64,000 bases of DNA, from contig NZ_JBOCEF010000001.1 in NCBI RefSeq assembly GCF_050586345.1, forward strand, positions 189,936-253,935, read 5' to 3'. This document shows positions 8,085 to 16,176 of this stretch, in pieces. The position numbers were made by a program, and so were the translations under genes. This DNA comes from JBOCEF01 sp050586345. GTDB taxonomy: Bacteria > Pseudomonadota > Alphaproteobacteria > Rhodobacterales > Rhodobacteraceae. A model generated the notes under the pieces. That model did no database searches. It was not told where the DNA came from and worked only from the letters and a program-made list of their open reading frames with translations. Positions within the stretch are counted from its first letter, which is position 1, and every line of letters starts with the position of its first letter.

Positions 8085-9539
8085 ATGCAGATGCCCGAGC
8101 CGAACGCCGCCGTGATGGCCCGCAAATCCGCGGTGGTGGAGGCGCTGCGCGCCGCGCTGCCCGCCGACGCGGTGATCGACGACGACACCGAGACGCGGGC
8201 CTATGACTGCGACGCGCTGACGGCCTATGCCTGCCGCCCCCTCGCCGTCACCCTGCCGCGCACCACCGAGGAAGTCGCCGCGGTCCTGCGCATCTGCCAC
8301 GCGGAAGGCGTTCCGGTGATCCCCCGCGGCTCGGGCACCGGGCTGGCGGGCGGCGCGCTGCCGACCGCCGATTCCGTGGTGCTCGGCGTCGCGCGGATGA
8401 ACCAGGTGCTGGAGACGGACTATGCCGACCGGGTGATCCGGGTGCAGACCGGCCGCACCAACCTGTCCGTCACCGGCGCGGTGGAGGCGGACGGGTTCTT
8501 CTACGCCCCCGACCCGTCGAGCCAGCTCGCCTGCGCCATCGCGGGCAACATCGCGATGAACTCGGGCGGGGCGCATTGCCTGAAATACGGGGTGACCACC
8601 AACAACCTGCTCGGCGTCACCATCGTCACCATGGCGGGCGAGATCCTGGAGATCGGCGGGCCTTACGCCGACGCCGCGGGGCTGGACCTGCTCGGCGTCA
8701 TCTGCGGCTCCGAGGGGCAGCTGGGGGTGGTGACGGAAGCCACGCTGCGGATCCTGCCCAAGCCCGAGGGCGCGCGGCCGATCCTGCTGGCCTTCGATTC
8801 CGCCGAAGTCGCCGGGGATTGCGTCTTCGACATCATCAAGTCGGGCGTCCTGCCGGTGGCGATCGAGTTCATGGACAAGCCGATCATCCACCTGACCGAG
8901 AATTTCGTCGGCGCGGGCTATCCGCTCGACGCCGAGGCGCTGCTGATCGTGGAGGTCGAGGGCTCGGACGCCGAGATCGACGAGGCGCTGGGCCGGGTCA
9001 AGGCGGTCGCCGCGCGCCACAACCCCATGGAGATGCGCGAAAGCACCGGCCCCGAGCAGTCGGCGGCGATCTGGAAGGGCCGCAAGGCCGCTTTCGGCGC
9101 CACGGGGCAGGTGGCCGACTACCTGTGCATGGACGGCACGGTGCCGATCTCGGCCCTGCCGAAGGTGCTGGTGGGCACGGCGGAGCTGGCGAAGGCGGCC
9201 GGTCTCGGCGTCGCCAACGTGTTCCATGCCGGCGACGGCAACATGCACCCGCTGATCCTGTTCAACGCCAACGACCCGGCGGAACTCGCCAAGGCCGAGA
9301 AGCTGGGGGCCGACATCCTGCTGCTCTGCGTCGAGGCGGGCGGCTGCCTGACCGGCGAGCACGGCGTGGGCGTCGAGAAGCGCGACCTGATGGACCGGCA
9401 ATATGCGCCCGAGGATCTCGATGCGCAAATGTCGGTCAAGGACGTGTTCGACCCCGACTGGCTGCTGAACCCGGCCAAGGTGTTCCCGATCTACGCCAGC
9501 GCCTCCCGGCGCGAGGGACGGCGCGACGCGGCGGCCTGA
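8085..9539 (+). CDS. glcD: Glycolate oxidase subunit GlcD (FAD-binding)
   Basis: Catalytic FAD subunit of glycolate dehydrogenase, which oxidises glycolate (and often D-lactate) to glyoxylate at the membrane and feeds electrons to quinone. The 484-residue product has the PCMH-type FAD-binding half (PRGSGTGLAGGA near residue 83, then SNMAMNSGG-like IAMNSGGAHCLKYG) and the C-terminal FAD-linked oxidase domain ending HAGDGNMHP and the CLTGEHGVGVEKRDLM motif. A purine-rich AGGGAGGGGA site precedes the ATG. glcE and glcF follow on the same strand, giving the complete three-subunit enzyme. Confidence 0.95.
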   Translation: MQMPEPNAAVMARKSAVVEALRAALPADAVIDDDTETRAYDCDALTAYACRPLAVTLPRTTEEVAAVLRICHAEGVPVIPRGSGTGLAGGALPTADSVVLGVARMNQVLETDYADRVIRVQTGRTNLSVTGAVEADGFFYAPDPSSQLACAIAGNIAMNSGGAHCLKYGVTTNNLLGVTIVTMAGEILEIGGPYADAAGLDLLGVICGSEGQLGVVTEATLRILPKPEGARPILLAFDSAEVAGDCVFDIIKSGVLPVAIEFMDKPIIHLTENFVGAGYPLDAEALLIVEVEGSDAEIDEALGRVKAVAARHNPMEMRESTGPEQSAAIWKGRKAAFGATGQVADYLCMDGTVPISALPKVLVGTAELAKAAGLGVANVFHAGDGNMHPLILFNANDPAELAKAEKLGADILLLCVEAGGCLTGEHGVGVEKRDLMDRQYAPEDLDAQMSVKDVFDPDWLLNPAKVFPIYASASRREGRRDAAA

Positions 9540-9575
9540 GCCGCGCGGGGCAAGGACGAAGGCGGGGCGCAGACC

Positions 9576-9609
9576 CCCGGAACGAGTGGAGGCCCGGAAC
9601 GAGTGGAGG
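9576..9609 (+). repeat. 17-bp tandem duplication containing the glcE ribosome site
   Basis: CCCGGAACGAGTGGAGG occurs twice head to tail (9576-9592 and 9593-9609). The second copy supplies the GGAGGT ribosome site for glcE. The first copy carries the same GGAGG with no usable start codon after it. Confidence 0.9.
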
Positions 9610-9617
9610 TAGCTCAC

Positions 9618-10769
9618 GTGAGACCGACGGACGAGGCTGAACTGGCCGAGGCGATCGCCTCGGCGACCGGGCCGCTGGAGATCATCGGCGGCGGATCGCG
9701 CGCGGGTTTCGGCCGCCCGGTCGAGGGCGTGCCGCTCGAGACGGGCGCGCTCTCGGGCGTGTCGGTCTATGAGCCGGGCGCGCTGTCGCTGGTCGCGGGC
9801 GCGGGCACGCCGCTGGCGGAGGTCGAGGCGCTGATCGCCGCCGAGAACCAGCGCTTCGCGTTCGAGCCGATGGACATGCGGCCCCTCCTCGGGACCTCCG
9901 GCGCGCCCACGGTGGGCGGGATGGCCGCCGCGGGGCTGGCCGGGCCGCGCCGGGTGCAGGCGGGCGCGGTGCGCGACGCCATGCTCGGCGTGCGCTTCGT
10001 CGACGGCGCCGGGCGCGTCATCAAGAATGGCGGGCGGGTGATGAAGAACGTCACCGGCTATGACCTGGTGAAGCTGCTCGCCGGGTCCCACGGCACGCTC
10101 GGGGTTCTGACCGAGATCAGCTTCAAGCTCTCCCCGATGCCCGAGGCCATGGCGACGCTGCGCATCGACGGGCTGGACGATTCCGGCGCCGTGGCGGCGA
10201 TGTCGGCGGCGCTCGGCTCGCCCTATGACGTGACCGGCGCGGCGCACCTGCCGGGGCAGGGGACGTTTGTGCGGATCGAGGGGCTGGACGGCTCGGTCGC
10301 CTATCGCCGCGACCGGCTGCGCGAATTGCTGTGCGTGCACGGCGCGGTGGACGACGTGGACGGGGACGGCCCCTGGGCCGACATCCGCGACGTGTCCGCC
10401 TTCGCGGGGCGCGAGGGCGCGGTCTGGCGGCTGTCGATGCGGCCGTCCTCGGCCCCTGGCGTGGTCGCCCGCATCGCCGCCCGCCGCAGCGCCGAGGTGC
10501 AGTATGACTGGGGCGGGGGCCTCGTGTGGCTGTTGACGCCCGGGGCCGGCGACGCCGGCGCCGCCGTGATCCGCGAAGAGCTGGGCGCCGCGGGCCACGC
10601 CACGCTGGTCCGCGCCCCCGAGCCCGTGCGCGCCGCGACCCCGGTGTTCCAGCCCGAGCCCGCGCCGCTCGCCGCCCTCTCCGCCGGGCTGCGCGCGAAG
10701 TTCGACCCGCGCGGGATCCTCAACCCCGGGCGCATGACGCCCGCCGAACTCCATGCCGGGGCCGCCTGA
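9618..10769 (+). CDS. glcE: Glycolate oxidase subunit GlcE (FAD-binding)
   Basis: Second FAD-binding subunit of glycolate dehydrogenase, 383 residues. It has the shortened PCMH FAD domain typical of GlcE (IIGGGSRAGFGRP near the start, LGTSGAPTVGGMAAAG, then KNVTGYDLVKLLAGSHGTLG) and the family ending FDPRGILNPGRM. I chose the GTG at 9618 because GGAGGT sits 7 bases upstream; an in-frame GTG at 9603 would lie inside that ribosome site. It sits between glcD (78 bp gap) and glcF (1-bp overlap of stop and start), so the three are cotranscribed. Confidence 0.93.
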   Translation: MRPTDEAELAEAIASATGPLEIIGGGSRAGFGRPVEGVPLETGALSGVSVYEPGALSLVAGAGTPLAEVEALIAAENQRFAFEPMDMRPLLGTSGAPTVGGMAAAGLAGPRRVQAGAVRDAMLGVRFVDGAGRVIKNGGRVMKNVTGYDLVKLLAGSHGTLGVLTEISFKLSPMPEAMATLRIDGLDDSGAVAAMSAALGSPYDVTGAAHLPGQGTFVRIEGLDGSVAYRRDRLRELLCVHGAVDDVDGDGPWADIRDVSAFAGREGAVWRLSMRPSSAPGVVARIAARRSAEVQYDWGGGLVWLLTPGAGDAGAAVIREELGAAGHATLVRAPEPVRAATPVFQPEPAPLAALSAGLRAKFDPRGILNPGRMTPAELHAGAA

Positions 10770-12067
10770 TGCAGACCAATTTCACCCCCGAACAGCTGCA
10801 GGACCCCGGGATCGCCCGGTCCAACAAGATCCTGCGCTCCTGCGTGCATTGCGGGTTCTGCACCGCCACCTGCCCGACCTACCAGGTGCTGGGCGACGAG
10901 CTGGATTCCCCCCGCGGCCGCATCTACCTGATCAAGGAGATGCTGGAGACGGGCCGCCCCGCCGACGCGAAGACGGTCAAGCACGTGGACCGCTGCCTCG
11001 GGTGCCTCGCCTGCATGTCGACCTGCCCGTCGGGGGTCGATTACATGCACCTTCTCGACCATGCCCGCGCGCATATCGAGAAGACCTGGAAGCGCCCGCT
11101 CTATGACCGCGTGCTGCGCGGGGTGCTGGCGGCGATCCTGCCCTATCCGACCCGCTTCCGCGTCGCCATCCTCGGGGCCTGGGCCGCGCGCCCGTTCCGC
11201 AAGGCGATGCCGAGGGAGCTGCGCGCGATGGTCGAGATGGCCCCGCGCGACCTGCCGCCCCCGAGCCTCTTCGACCAGCCGCAGGTGATCCCGGCGCAGG
11301 GAGAGCGCAAGCGCCGCGTGGCCCTGATGACCGGCTGCGCGCAAAAGGCCCTCGATACCGAGATCAACGAGGCGACGATCCGCCTGCTGACCCGCCATGG
11401 CTGCGAGGTGGTGATCGCCGAGGGCGCCGGCTGCTGCGGGGCGCTGACGCATCACATGGGCAAGGCGGACAGTTCCCACGCCTTCGCCAAGGCCAACATC
11501 AAGGCCTGGACGCGGGAGATCGACGGCGAGGGCCTCGACGCCGTGGTCATCAACGCCTCGGGCTGCGGCACCACGGTGAAGGATTACGGGGTGATGTTCG
11601 AAGACACCCCGTATGAACGCAAGGCGCAGAAGATCGCCGCCATGACGCGCGACATCACCGAGTTCATGGAGGAGATCGGCCTCGGCCCGGTCGCCGAAGA
11701 CGCCGGGGCGAAGGGCCTGCGCGTCGGCTATCACGCGGCCTGCTCGCTCCAGCACGGGCAGAAGGTGACGGCGGCGCCCAAGCGGCTGCTGAAACAGGCG
11801 GGGTTCGAGGTGGCCGAGCCCGCCGATCCGCACCTGTGCTGCGGCTCGGCCGGGACCTACAACCTGCTCCAGCCCGAGATCGCGGGCCAGCTGCAGGACC
11901 GCAAGGTCGCGACGCTCGAGGCGGTGAACCCGGACGTGATCTCGGCGGGCAATATCGGCTGCATGGTGCAGATCGGCGCCAAGGCGGGCGCCCCGGTGGT
12001 GCACACCGCGCAGCTGCTCGACTGGGCCACCGGCGGGCCGGTCCCCCCGGCGCTGGCGGGGGGCTGA
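10769..12067 (+). CDS. glcF: Glycolate oxidase iron-sulfur subunit GlcF
   Basis: Electron-transfer subunit of glycolate dehydrogenase, 432 residues. Two 4Fe-4S ferredoxin motifs are present: C25, C28, C31, C35 (CVHCGFCTATCP) and C76, C79, C82, C86 (CLGCLACMSTCP). Two cysteine-rich CCG domains follow, marked by GCCGALTHHMG and LCCGSAGTYNLLQP. Length and motif order match GlcF. Its ATG overlaps the glcE stop by one base (TGATG), which implies translational coupling. There is no clear terminator in the next 160 bp. Confidence 0.95.
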   Translation: MQTNFTPEQLQDPGIARSNKILRSCVHCGFCTATCPTYQVLGDELDSPRGRIYLIKEMLETGRPADAKTVKHVDRCLGCLACMSTCPSGVDYMHLLDHARAHIEKTWKRPLYDRVLRGVLAAILPYPTRFRVAILGAWAARPFRKAMPRELRAMVEMAPRDLPPPSLFDQPQVIPAQGERKRRVALMTGCAQKALDTEINEATIRLLTRHGCEVVIAEGAGCCGALTHHMGKADSSHAFAKANIKAWTREIDGEGLDAVVINASGCGTTVKDYGVMFEDTPYERKAQKIAAMTRDITEFMEEIGLGPVAEDAGAKGLRVGYHAACSLQHGQKVTAAPKRLLKQAGFEVAEPADPHLCCGSAGTYNLLQPEIAGQLQDRKVATLEAVNPDVISAGNIGCMVQIGAKAGAPVVHTAQLLDWATGGPVPPALAGG

Positions 12068-12235
12068 GCGGCGCGGCGCCGCCCCGGGACGGCCCGGCGC
12101 GCGGGTGAACATCGCCTTCAGGCTCTGTTGCGGTTCTTGCGTTCTACTTGCGGTAGCGCGCTTGTCCCGACGCTTCCTGTGCGCCATGTTCAGGGAAGGG
12201 GTGGGCCTGCGGATCTTGATGCAGGGGATGGCTGC

Positions 12236-13195
12236 ATGAGCCAAGGCTTTTACATGCGCATGTTTGCGCGCGAACCGGACCGGGCGGCGCAGCGCATGCG
12301 CCGGGACGCGGTCATCCGCCCCATGCGCGCCGCCGCCGGCGCGCTTGTCGCCGCGCTGCTGGCCGCCGCCGCCGCCGCGCCGCCCGCCGCCGCCGACGAC
12401 GCCGCGCCGGCCCGGCCGGGGGCCGAGACCGGGCCGCGCGCCCCCCTCGCCGCCGCCGTCTCGCGCCTTGGCGACGCCCCGCGCCGCTGGGCGCCCGAGA
12501 CCGAGCGCCGCCTCGCCTCCCATGCCGAGCAGAAGCAGTGGGAGGCCGTGGGCCGCGTCAACGCGGGCGGCTCGGGCTTCTGCACCGGCACCCTCGTCTC
12601 GGACCGCCACGTCGTCACCGCCGCGCATTGCGTGATCAACGCGCGCACCGGGCGGGCCTGGCGGCCCGGCTCGATCCATTTCGTCGCCGGGTATCGCAAG
12701 GGGGGCTACGCCGCCCACCGCACCGCGCTGCGCATCGCGCTGGTCGATCCCGACCACCCGATGTCGCCCAAGGCGCGGGCCGAACTGGCCGACATCTCCC
12801 GCGATCTCGCGGTGCTCGAACTCTCGCGCCCGATCACGGCCGAGGAGGTCCGGCCGATCCCCCTCGCCCTTCCCGGCGTCACCCCGCACCATGTCGACGT
12901 CTATTCCTATGGCCGCGACCGGGCCGAGGCGCTGTCGGTGGAGCGCGGCTGCGCGGTGCTGGCCCGGCGCGGCGAGGTCCTGTTCACCCGCTGCGAGGCG
13001 ACGCCCGGCGTTTCGGGCGCGCCGCTGGTCGCCGTCGGCCCCGAGGGCGGGCGCGCGGGCGCGCGGGTGCTCGGCGTGGTCTCGGTCATGGGCCGCTCCA
13101 CCGCCGATTCGCGCGGCGCCCCCCGCGGCGCCGGCCCCGCGCTCGGCGTCGCCGCCGACCGCCTTGGCAAGGATCTGATCGAGTCGCTTCAATGA
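12236..13195 (+). CDS. Secreted trypsin-like serine protease (first of tandem pair)
   Basis: A 319-residue protein of the chymotrypsin fold (S1/V8-like). The catalytic triad is visible as H131 (VVTAAHC), D190 (SRDLAVLEL) and S260 (GVSGAP); C116 and C132 flank the histidine as in other members. A hydrophobic Ala-rich segment (about residues 31-53) preceded by arginines should act as a signal peptide, so the enzyme works in the periplasm or outside. The ATG at 12236, with CAGGGG upstream, is my choice; starts at 12254 or 12296 would also keep the signal peptide. It overlaps the next protease gene by 4 bp. The upstream 165 bp contain three spaced TTGCG elements (12128, 12137, 12148). Confidence 0.82.
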   Translation: MSQGFYMRMFAREPDRAAQRMRRDAVIRPMRAAAGALVAALLAAAAAAPPAAADDAAPARPGAETGPRAPLAAAVSRLGDAPRRWAPETERRLASHAEQKQWEAVGRVNAGGSGFCTGTLVSDRHVVTAAHCVINARTGRAWRPGSIHFVAGYRKGGYAAHRTALRIALVDPDHPMSPKARAELADISRDLAVLELSRPITAEEVRPIPLALPGVTPHHVDVYSYGRDRAEALSVERGCAVLARRGEVLFTRCEATPGVSGAPLVAVGPEGGRAGARVLGVVSVMGRSTADSRGAPRGAGPALGVAADRLGKDLIESLQ

Positions 13196-14070
13196 TGCAC
13201 ACAGCTTTGCGCCGCGCGGCCGCGTATCTCGCCCTTTCGGCGACGGCCGCCTTCCTCGTCCCCTCCGCCGCCCCGGCGCAGGAGACCGCCGCCCGCCGGA
13301 TGCTGCCCGATTACGAACAGCGCGAATGGCGCGGCGTGGGGCGGCTGAACATCACCGGCGGGGGCTATTGCACCGCCACGCTGCTGTCCGAGACGCTGGC
13401 CGTGACCGCGGCGCACTGCCTCTATGACGACCTGCGGCGGCGCTATGACACCGAGGTCTATTTCGCCGCCGGCTATCGCGACGGGACCTGGGAGGCGATC
13501 CGACAGGCCAGGCGCACCGCGGTGCATCCCGATTACGTGCCCACCCGCGGGCGCCGGATGAAGATCGACAACGTCTATTCCGACATCGCGCTGGTGGAGC
13601 TGGACGCGCCGGTGCTCGGCTCGCGCATCCCGCACTACCCGCCCGACGCGCTGCCGGCCAAGGACGGGGCGGTGGCGCTGCTCAGCTATGGCCGGGGCCG
13701 CAGCTTCGCGCTGTCCTTGCAGGAGCCGTGCCGGGTCCGCGGCCGCGACGGCGACATCGCCCGGCTGACCTGCGAGGTCGCGCCCGGATCCTCGGGCGCG
13801 CCGGTGTTCCGCCGGGCGGCGGACGGCGCCCCGCAGATGGTGGCGATCATCTCGGGCCATGACCGCAGCCAGACCTACGCGGCCGTGCTCGACGCCGCGC
13901 TGCCGACCCTCAAGGCGCGGCTGAAGACCCACGAGGTCGCGCGCAAGAGCGTCGCGGCCCCCGGCGCGGGCGCCGCGGCGGGCGGCGGCGGCGCGTTCAA
14001 GTCGGTGCGCCCGGGGGGCGGGCTGTCGGGCGGTTCGGCCTGGCAGGGGCGCAGGCCCCCGGGCGGCTGA
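13192..14070 (+). CDS. Secreted trypsin-like serine protease (second of tandem pair)
   Basis: A 292-residue paralogue of the preceding protein, with a signal peptide (about 1-29, ending SAAPAQ), triad H75 (VTAAHC), D131 (YSDIALVELD) and S201 (GSSGAP). After the protease domain it has a low-complexity Gly/Ala/Pro-rich tail of about 50 residues that the first copy lacks. Its ATG overlaps the stop of the first gene (ATGA), so the two are translationally coupled. Sequence similarity between the copies is limited to the core (GVGRLN or AVGRVN, GGGYCTATLLS or GSGFCTGTLVS, YGRGR or YGRDR), so the duplication is old. Substrate and zymogen control cannot be inferred. Confidence 0.82.
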   Translation: MMHTALRRAAAYLALSATAAFLVPSAAPAQETAARRMLPDYEQREWRGVGRLNITGGGYCTATLLSETLAVTAAHCLYDDLRRRYDTEVYFAAGYRDGTWEAIRQARRTAVHPDYVPTRGRRMKIDNVYSDIALVELDAPVLGSRIPHYPPDALPAKDGAVALLSYGRGRSFALSLQEPCRVRGRDGDIARLTCEVAPGSSGAPVFRRAADGAPQMVAIISGHDRSQTYAAVLDAALPTLKARLKTHEVARKSVAAPGAGAAAGGGGAFKSVRPGGGLSGGSAWQGRRPPGG

Positions 14071-14193
14071 GGGGGGCGGCCGAAGGGGCGGCCGCGGCGG
14101 GGGGCCGAGGGCCCCCGATCCCGACCGCAGGACCGGCGGCGCCGTCCCGAAAAGGGCGGCGCCGCCTGCATTTGCGGGGGCGCGGGCCGGGGT

Positions 14194-14222
14194 CTTGACG
14201 CCCCGCGGAACGCTTCCCATCT
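14194..14222 (+). promoter_or_regulatory. Candidate sigma-32 (RpoH) promoter of hsp20
   Basis: CTTGAC (14194-14199) and CCCATCT (14216-14222) are spaced as in heat-shock promoters (consensus CTTGAA, 13-17 bp, CCCATnT). Transcription would begin near 14230, giving a leader of about 110 nt that contains the hairpin described next. Confidence 0.6.
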
Positions 14223-14308
14223 GGGTGTCATGCGCCGGTCGCCGCTCCAGGGGCCGGCGCGCGAATGACCAACCGCGGGGCCGGTCCGATGCCGGAGGGC
14301 CCCTGACA

Positions 14309-14333
14309 CATGTCGCTCAGACCAGAGGATATG
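14309..14333 (+). ncRNA. ROSE-type RNA thermometer in the hsp20 leader
   Basis: The last 30 nt before the start codon fold into a hairpin that sequesters the ribosome site. CAUGUC (14309-14314), a bulged G (14315) and CUC (14316-14318) pair with GAG (14325-14327) and GAUAUG (14328-14333), closing a 6-nt loop AGACCA. This gives nine base pairs (one G-U) with a single bulged G opposite AGGA. The UCGCU/AGGA pairing with the unpaired G is the hallmark of ROSE elements, which melt on heating and free the Shine-Dalgarno sequence of small heat-shock genes in alpha- and gammaproteobacteria. Only the start-proximal hairpin was checked base by base; further 5' hairpins, usual in ROSE, were not modelled. 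Confidence 0.72.
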
Positions 14334-14338
14334 CAGCC

Positions 14339-14821
14339 ATGCGCACGTTCGACTTCAGCCCGCTCTACCGCTCCACCGTCGGCTTCGACCGCCTCGCCTC
14401 GATGCTCGACAACGTGATGACCGCCGAGCAGAGCGGCGCCCCGGGCTATCCCCCCTACAACATCGAGAAGACGGGCGAGACCAGCTATCGCATCACCGTC
14501 GCCGCCGCCGGCTTCGCCGAGGACGAGCTGTCCGTGGAAAGCCGCGACGGCCAGCTGGTGATCTCGGGCCGCAAGCCCGAGGGCGAAGAGGGCGAGGCCC
14601 CCGTCTATCTCCACCGCGGCATCGCCGCCCGCGCCTTCGAGAAGCGCTTCCAGCTTGCCGACCACGTCCGCCCGGTCGCGGCGAAGACCGAGAACGGCCT
14701 TCTGCATGTCGACCTGGTGCGCGAGGTGCCCGAGGCCCTGCGTCCCCGCCGGATCGAGATCCAGTCCGCGAACGGGACCCGCAAGGCGATCGAGGGCGAG
14801 GCCGAGAAGACCGTCAACTGA
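14339..14821 (+). CDS. Small heat shock protein Hsp20 (IbpA family)
   Basis: ATP-independent chaperone that holds unfolding proteins in large oligomers. The 160-residue product has a short N-terminal arm (RTFDFSPLYRSTVGFDRLASML), an alpha-crystallin domain (about residues 38-130; YNIEKTGETSYRITVAAAGF, LVISGRK, GIAARAFEKRFQLADHV, ENGLLHVDL) and a C-terminal tail carrying the IEI-type motif (RRIEIQSA). These mark the class A, IbpA-like proteins. I chose the ATG at 14339, 9 nt after GAGGA; an ATG at 14331 is out of frame. The leader carries a sigma-32-like promoter and a ROSE hairpin, so both transcription and translation should respond to heat. A terminator follows at once, so it is monocistronic. 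Confidence 0.94.
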   Translation: MRTFDFSPLYRSTVGFDRLASMLDNVMTAEQSGAPGYPPYNIEKTGETSYRITVAAAGFAEDELSVESRDGQLVISGRKPEGEEGEAPVYLHRGIAARAFEKRFQLADHVRPVAAKTENGLLHVDLVREVPEALRPRRIEIQSANGTRKAIEGEAEKTVN

Positions 14822-14851
14822 TCGCGCGCCCCGTCTCCGGGGCCTGAATGC

Positions 14852-14889
14852 AAGACGCCCCGCCCGGGACCTCCGGGCGGGGCGTTTTC
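14852..14889 (+). terminator. Rho-independent terminator of hsp20
   Basis: A 12-bp perfect stem (14855-14866 with 14874-14885, ACGCCCCGCCCG arm) is followed by TTTT, 30 bp after the hsp20 stop. Confidence 0.8.
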
Positions 14890-14905
14890 GTGCGCGCCGG
14901 ACGGC

Positions 14906-15250
14906 TCAGCGAGCGCCGCTTTTCAGGATGTGAAGCGCAGACGTGGGAAACCGTCCGTACAACAGCTCATGCATGTAGGGATCGTAGTGGGCGAGGCAGA
15001 GCTTGCCGAAATCTTCCGGATCCATCTGCAGGGCGCGGGCGTAGTCCTTGAGCTTGTCGGGCGGGATCCGTGTGCGCCCCAGTTCGATCTGGGAGATCAT
15101 GGTGTAATAAGTGAACCCGACCTCCTGGGCCAGTTCGTGCTGGGTCATCCCGAGGTCCTTGCGGCGGTCCTGCAGGGTTTCGCCAAGCGTCTTGCGCAGT
15201 TCTGCAACCTGTTCCGGGTTAAAGCCGTGTTGAGGGTGAGTCAGAGTCAT
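14906..15250 (-). CDS. XRE-family helix-turn-helix protein
   Basis: A 114-residue protein with a Cro/C1-type helix-turn-helix at about residues 20-75 (LGETLQDRRKDLGMTQHELAQEVG, then YTMISQIELGRTRIPPDKLKDYARAL). The C-terminal part (PEDFGKLCLAHYDPYMHELLYG) is not a known effector domain but resembles a family of short regulators common in Rhodobacterales. The ATG at 15250 gives a product that begins in the expected place; no clear Shine-Dalgarno sequence precedes it. It is encoded opposite to hsp20 and downstream of a response regulator gene, from which it is separated by a terminator-like hairpin. Targets are unknown. Confidence 0.8.
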   Translation of the reverse strand: MTLTHPQHGFNPEQVAELRKTLGETLQDRRKDLGMTQHELAQEVGFTYYTMISQIELGRTRIPPDKLKDYARALQMDPEDFGKLCLAHYDPYMHELLYGRFPTSALHILKSGAR

Positions 15251-15403
15251 CGTTCGTTTAGAGGGTCTAGTCTTCGCGCGGCGTGCCGCGCATTGGTGTC
15301 GCAAGAGAGGAGCGGCTACGACGAAACCCAACGGCAAGGTTGAGCCCACCGTGCCGGACGCCGCGCTGGGCGGCGCCGCTTCCGGCTGGGACGTCAGCCC
15401 CTC

Positions 15404-15437
15404 ACAAGAAGCGCCCCACAGATAGGGCGCTTCTTTA
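15404..15437 (-). terminator. Terminator-like hairpin after the response regulator gene
   Basis: AAGAAGCGCCC (15407-15417) pairs with GGGCGCTTCTT (15425-15435). On the minus strand, the direction of the response regulator gene ending at 15451, the hairpin ends in TTCTTG, an imperfect U-tract. Confidence 0.55.
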
Positions 15438-15450
15438 AGCATGCCAATAT

Positions 15451-16176
15451 TCACGCCAGCCAGTTCACGTCGCCGACGAAGATGTAGCCCGCGCCATAGA
15501 TCGTGCGGATCAGCGTCGGGTTCTTCGGATCGTCCCGCAGCTTGGTGCGCAGGCGGCTGACGCGCACGTCGATGGCCCGGTCGAAGCCATCGCCCGCCGC
15601 GCCGCCGATCCCGTCCTGGATCTGGGCGCGCGACAGCAGCCGGTTCGGGGTCTCGAGGAACAGGCGCAGCATCTCGCCCTCGGCCCGCGACAGGCGGATC
15701 GCCTCGCCGTCGGGGGCGCTCAGCTGGAAGGTGTCGAAATCCGCCTCCCACCCCGCGAAGCCCGCGCGGCGGCGGCGGCCGGCGGCGGCGCTGCGTTCCG
15801 AGCGGCGCAGCAGCACCCGGATCCGGGCCACCACCTCGGCCGGGTCGAACGGCTTGACGATGTAGTCGTCGGCCCCGAGCTCCAGCCCGGCGATCTTGTC
15901 CTGCACCCCGCCGCGCCCCGAGACGATCATGACGGCCGCCCCCTGCTCCTGCGCGACCTTGTAGACCAGCGCCAGCCCGTCGGTGTCGGGCAGCCCGAGG
16001 TCGATCAGGCAGACCGCGGGGGCGATGCGCTGGGCGGCGGTCTCGAACGCGCGGGCGGTGGCGAAGCCCTGGACGCGGAAGCCCACGGCCTCGAGCGCGG
16101 CGCGCAGCACCGCGATCACGTCCGGCTCGTCGTCGACGATGGCGATCAGGGGCGCGGCCTCGGCTTGCTGGGTCAT
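15451..16176 (-). CDS. OmpR-family response regulator
   Basis: A 241-residue two-domain regulator. The N-terminal receiver domain has the acidic pair DD (15-16), the phosphoacceptor D59 (AVCLIDLGLP), S86 and the conserved K108 (IVKPFDP). The C-terminal winged helix (about 150-238) has LSRAEGEMLRLFLETPNRLLSR and the recognition-helix and wing segment VSRLRTKLRDDPKNPTLIRT...GYIF typical of OmpR/PhoB proteins. Its start codon overlaps the stop of the upstream hybrid kinase gene (ATGA), so the two form one operon and probably one signalling pathway. The signal and target genes are unknown. Confidence 0.93.
   Translation of the reverse strand: MTQQAEAAPLIAIVDDEPDVIAVLRAALEAVGFRVQGFATARAFETAAQRIAPAVCLIDLGLPDTDGLALVYKVAQEQGAAVMIVSGRGGVQDKIAGLELGADDYIVKPFDPAEVVARIRVLLRRSERSAAAGRRRRAGFAGWEADFDTFQLSAPDGEAIRLSRAEGEMLRLFLETPNRLLSRAQIQDGIGGAAGDGFDRAIDVRVSRLRTKLRDDPKNPTLIRTIYGAGYIFVGDVNWLA

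Noticed and set aside
9603..9617. GTG at 9603 as the glcE start
   Set aside because: It overlaps the GGAGGT ribosome site that serves the GTG at 9618.
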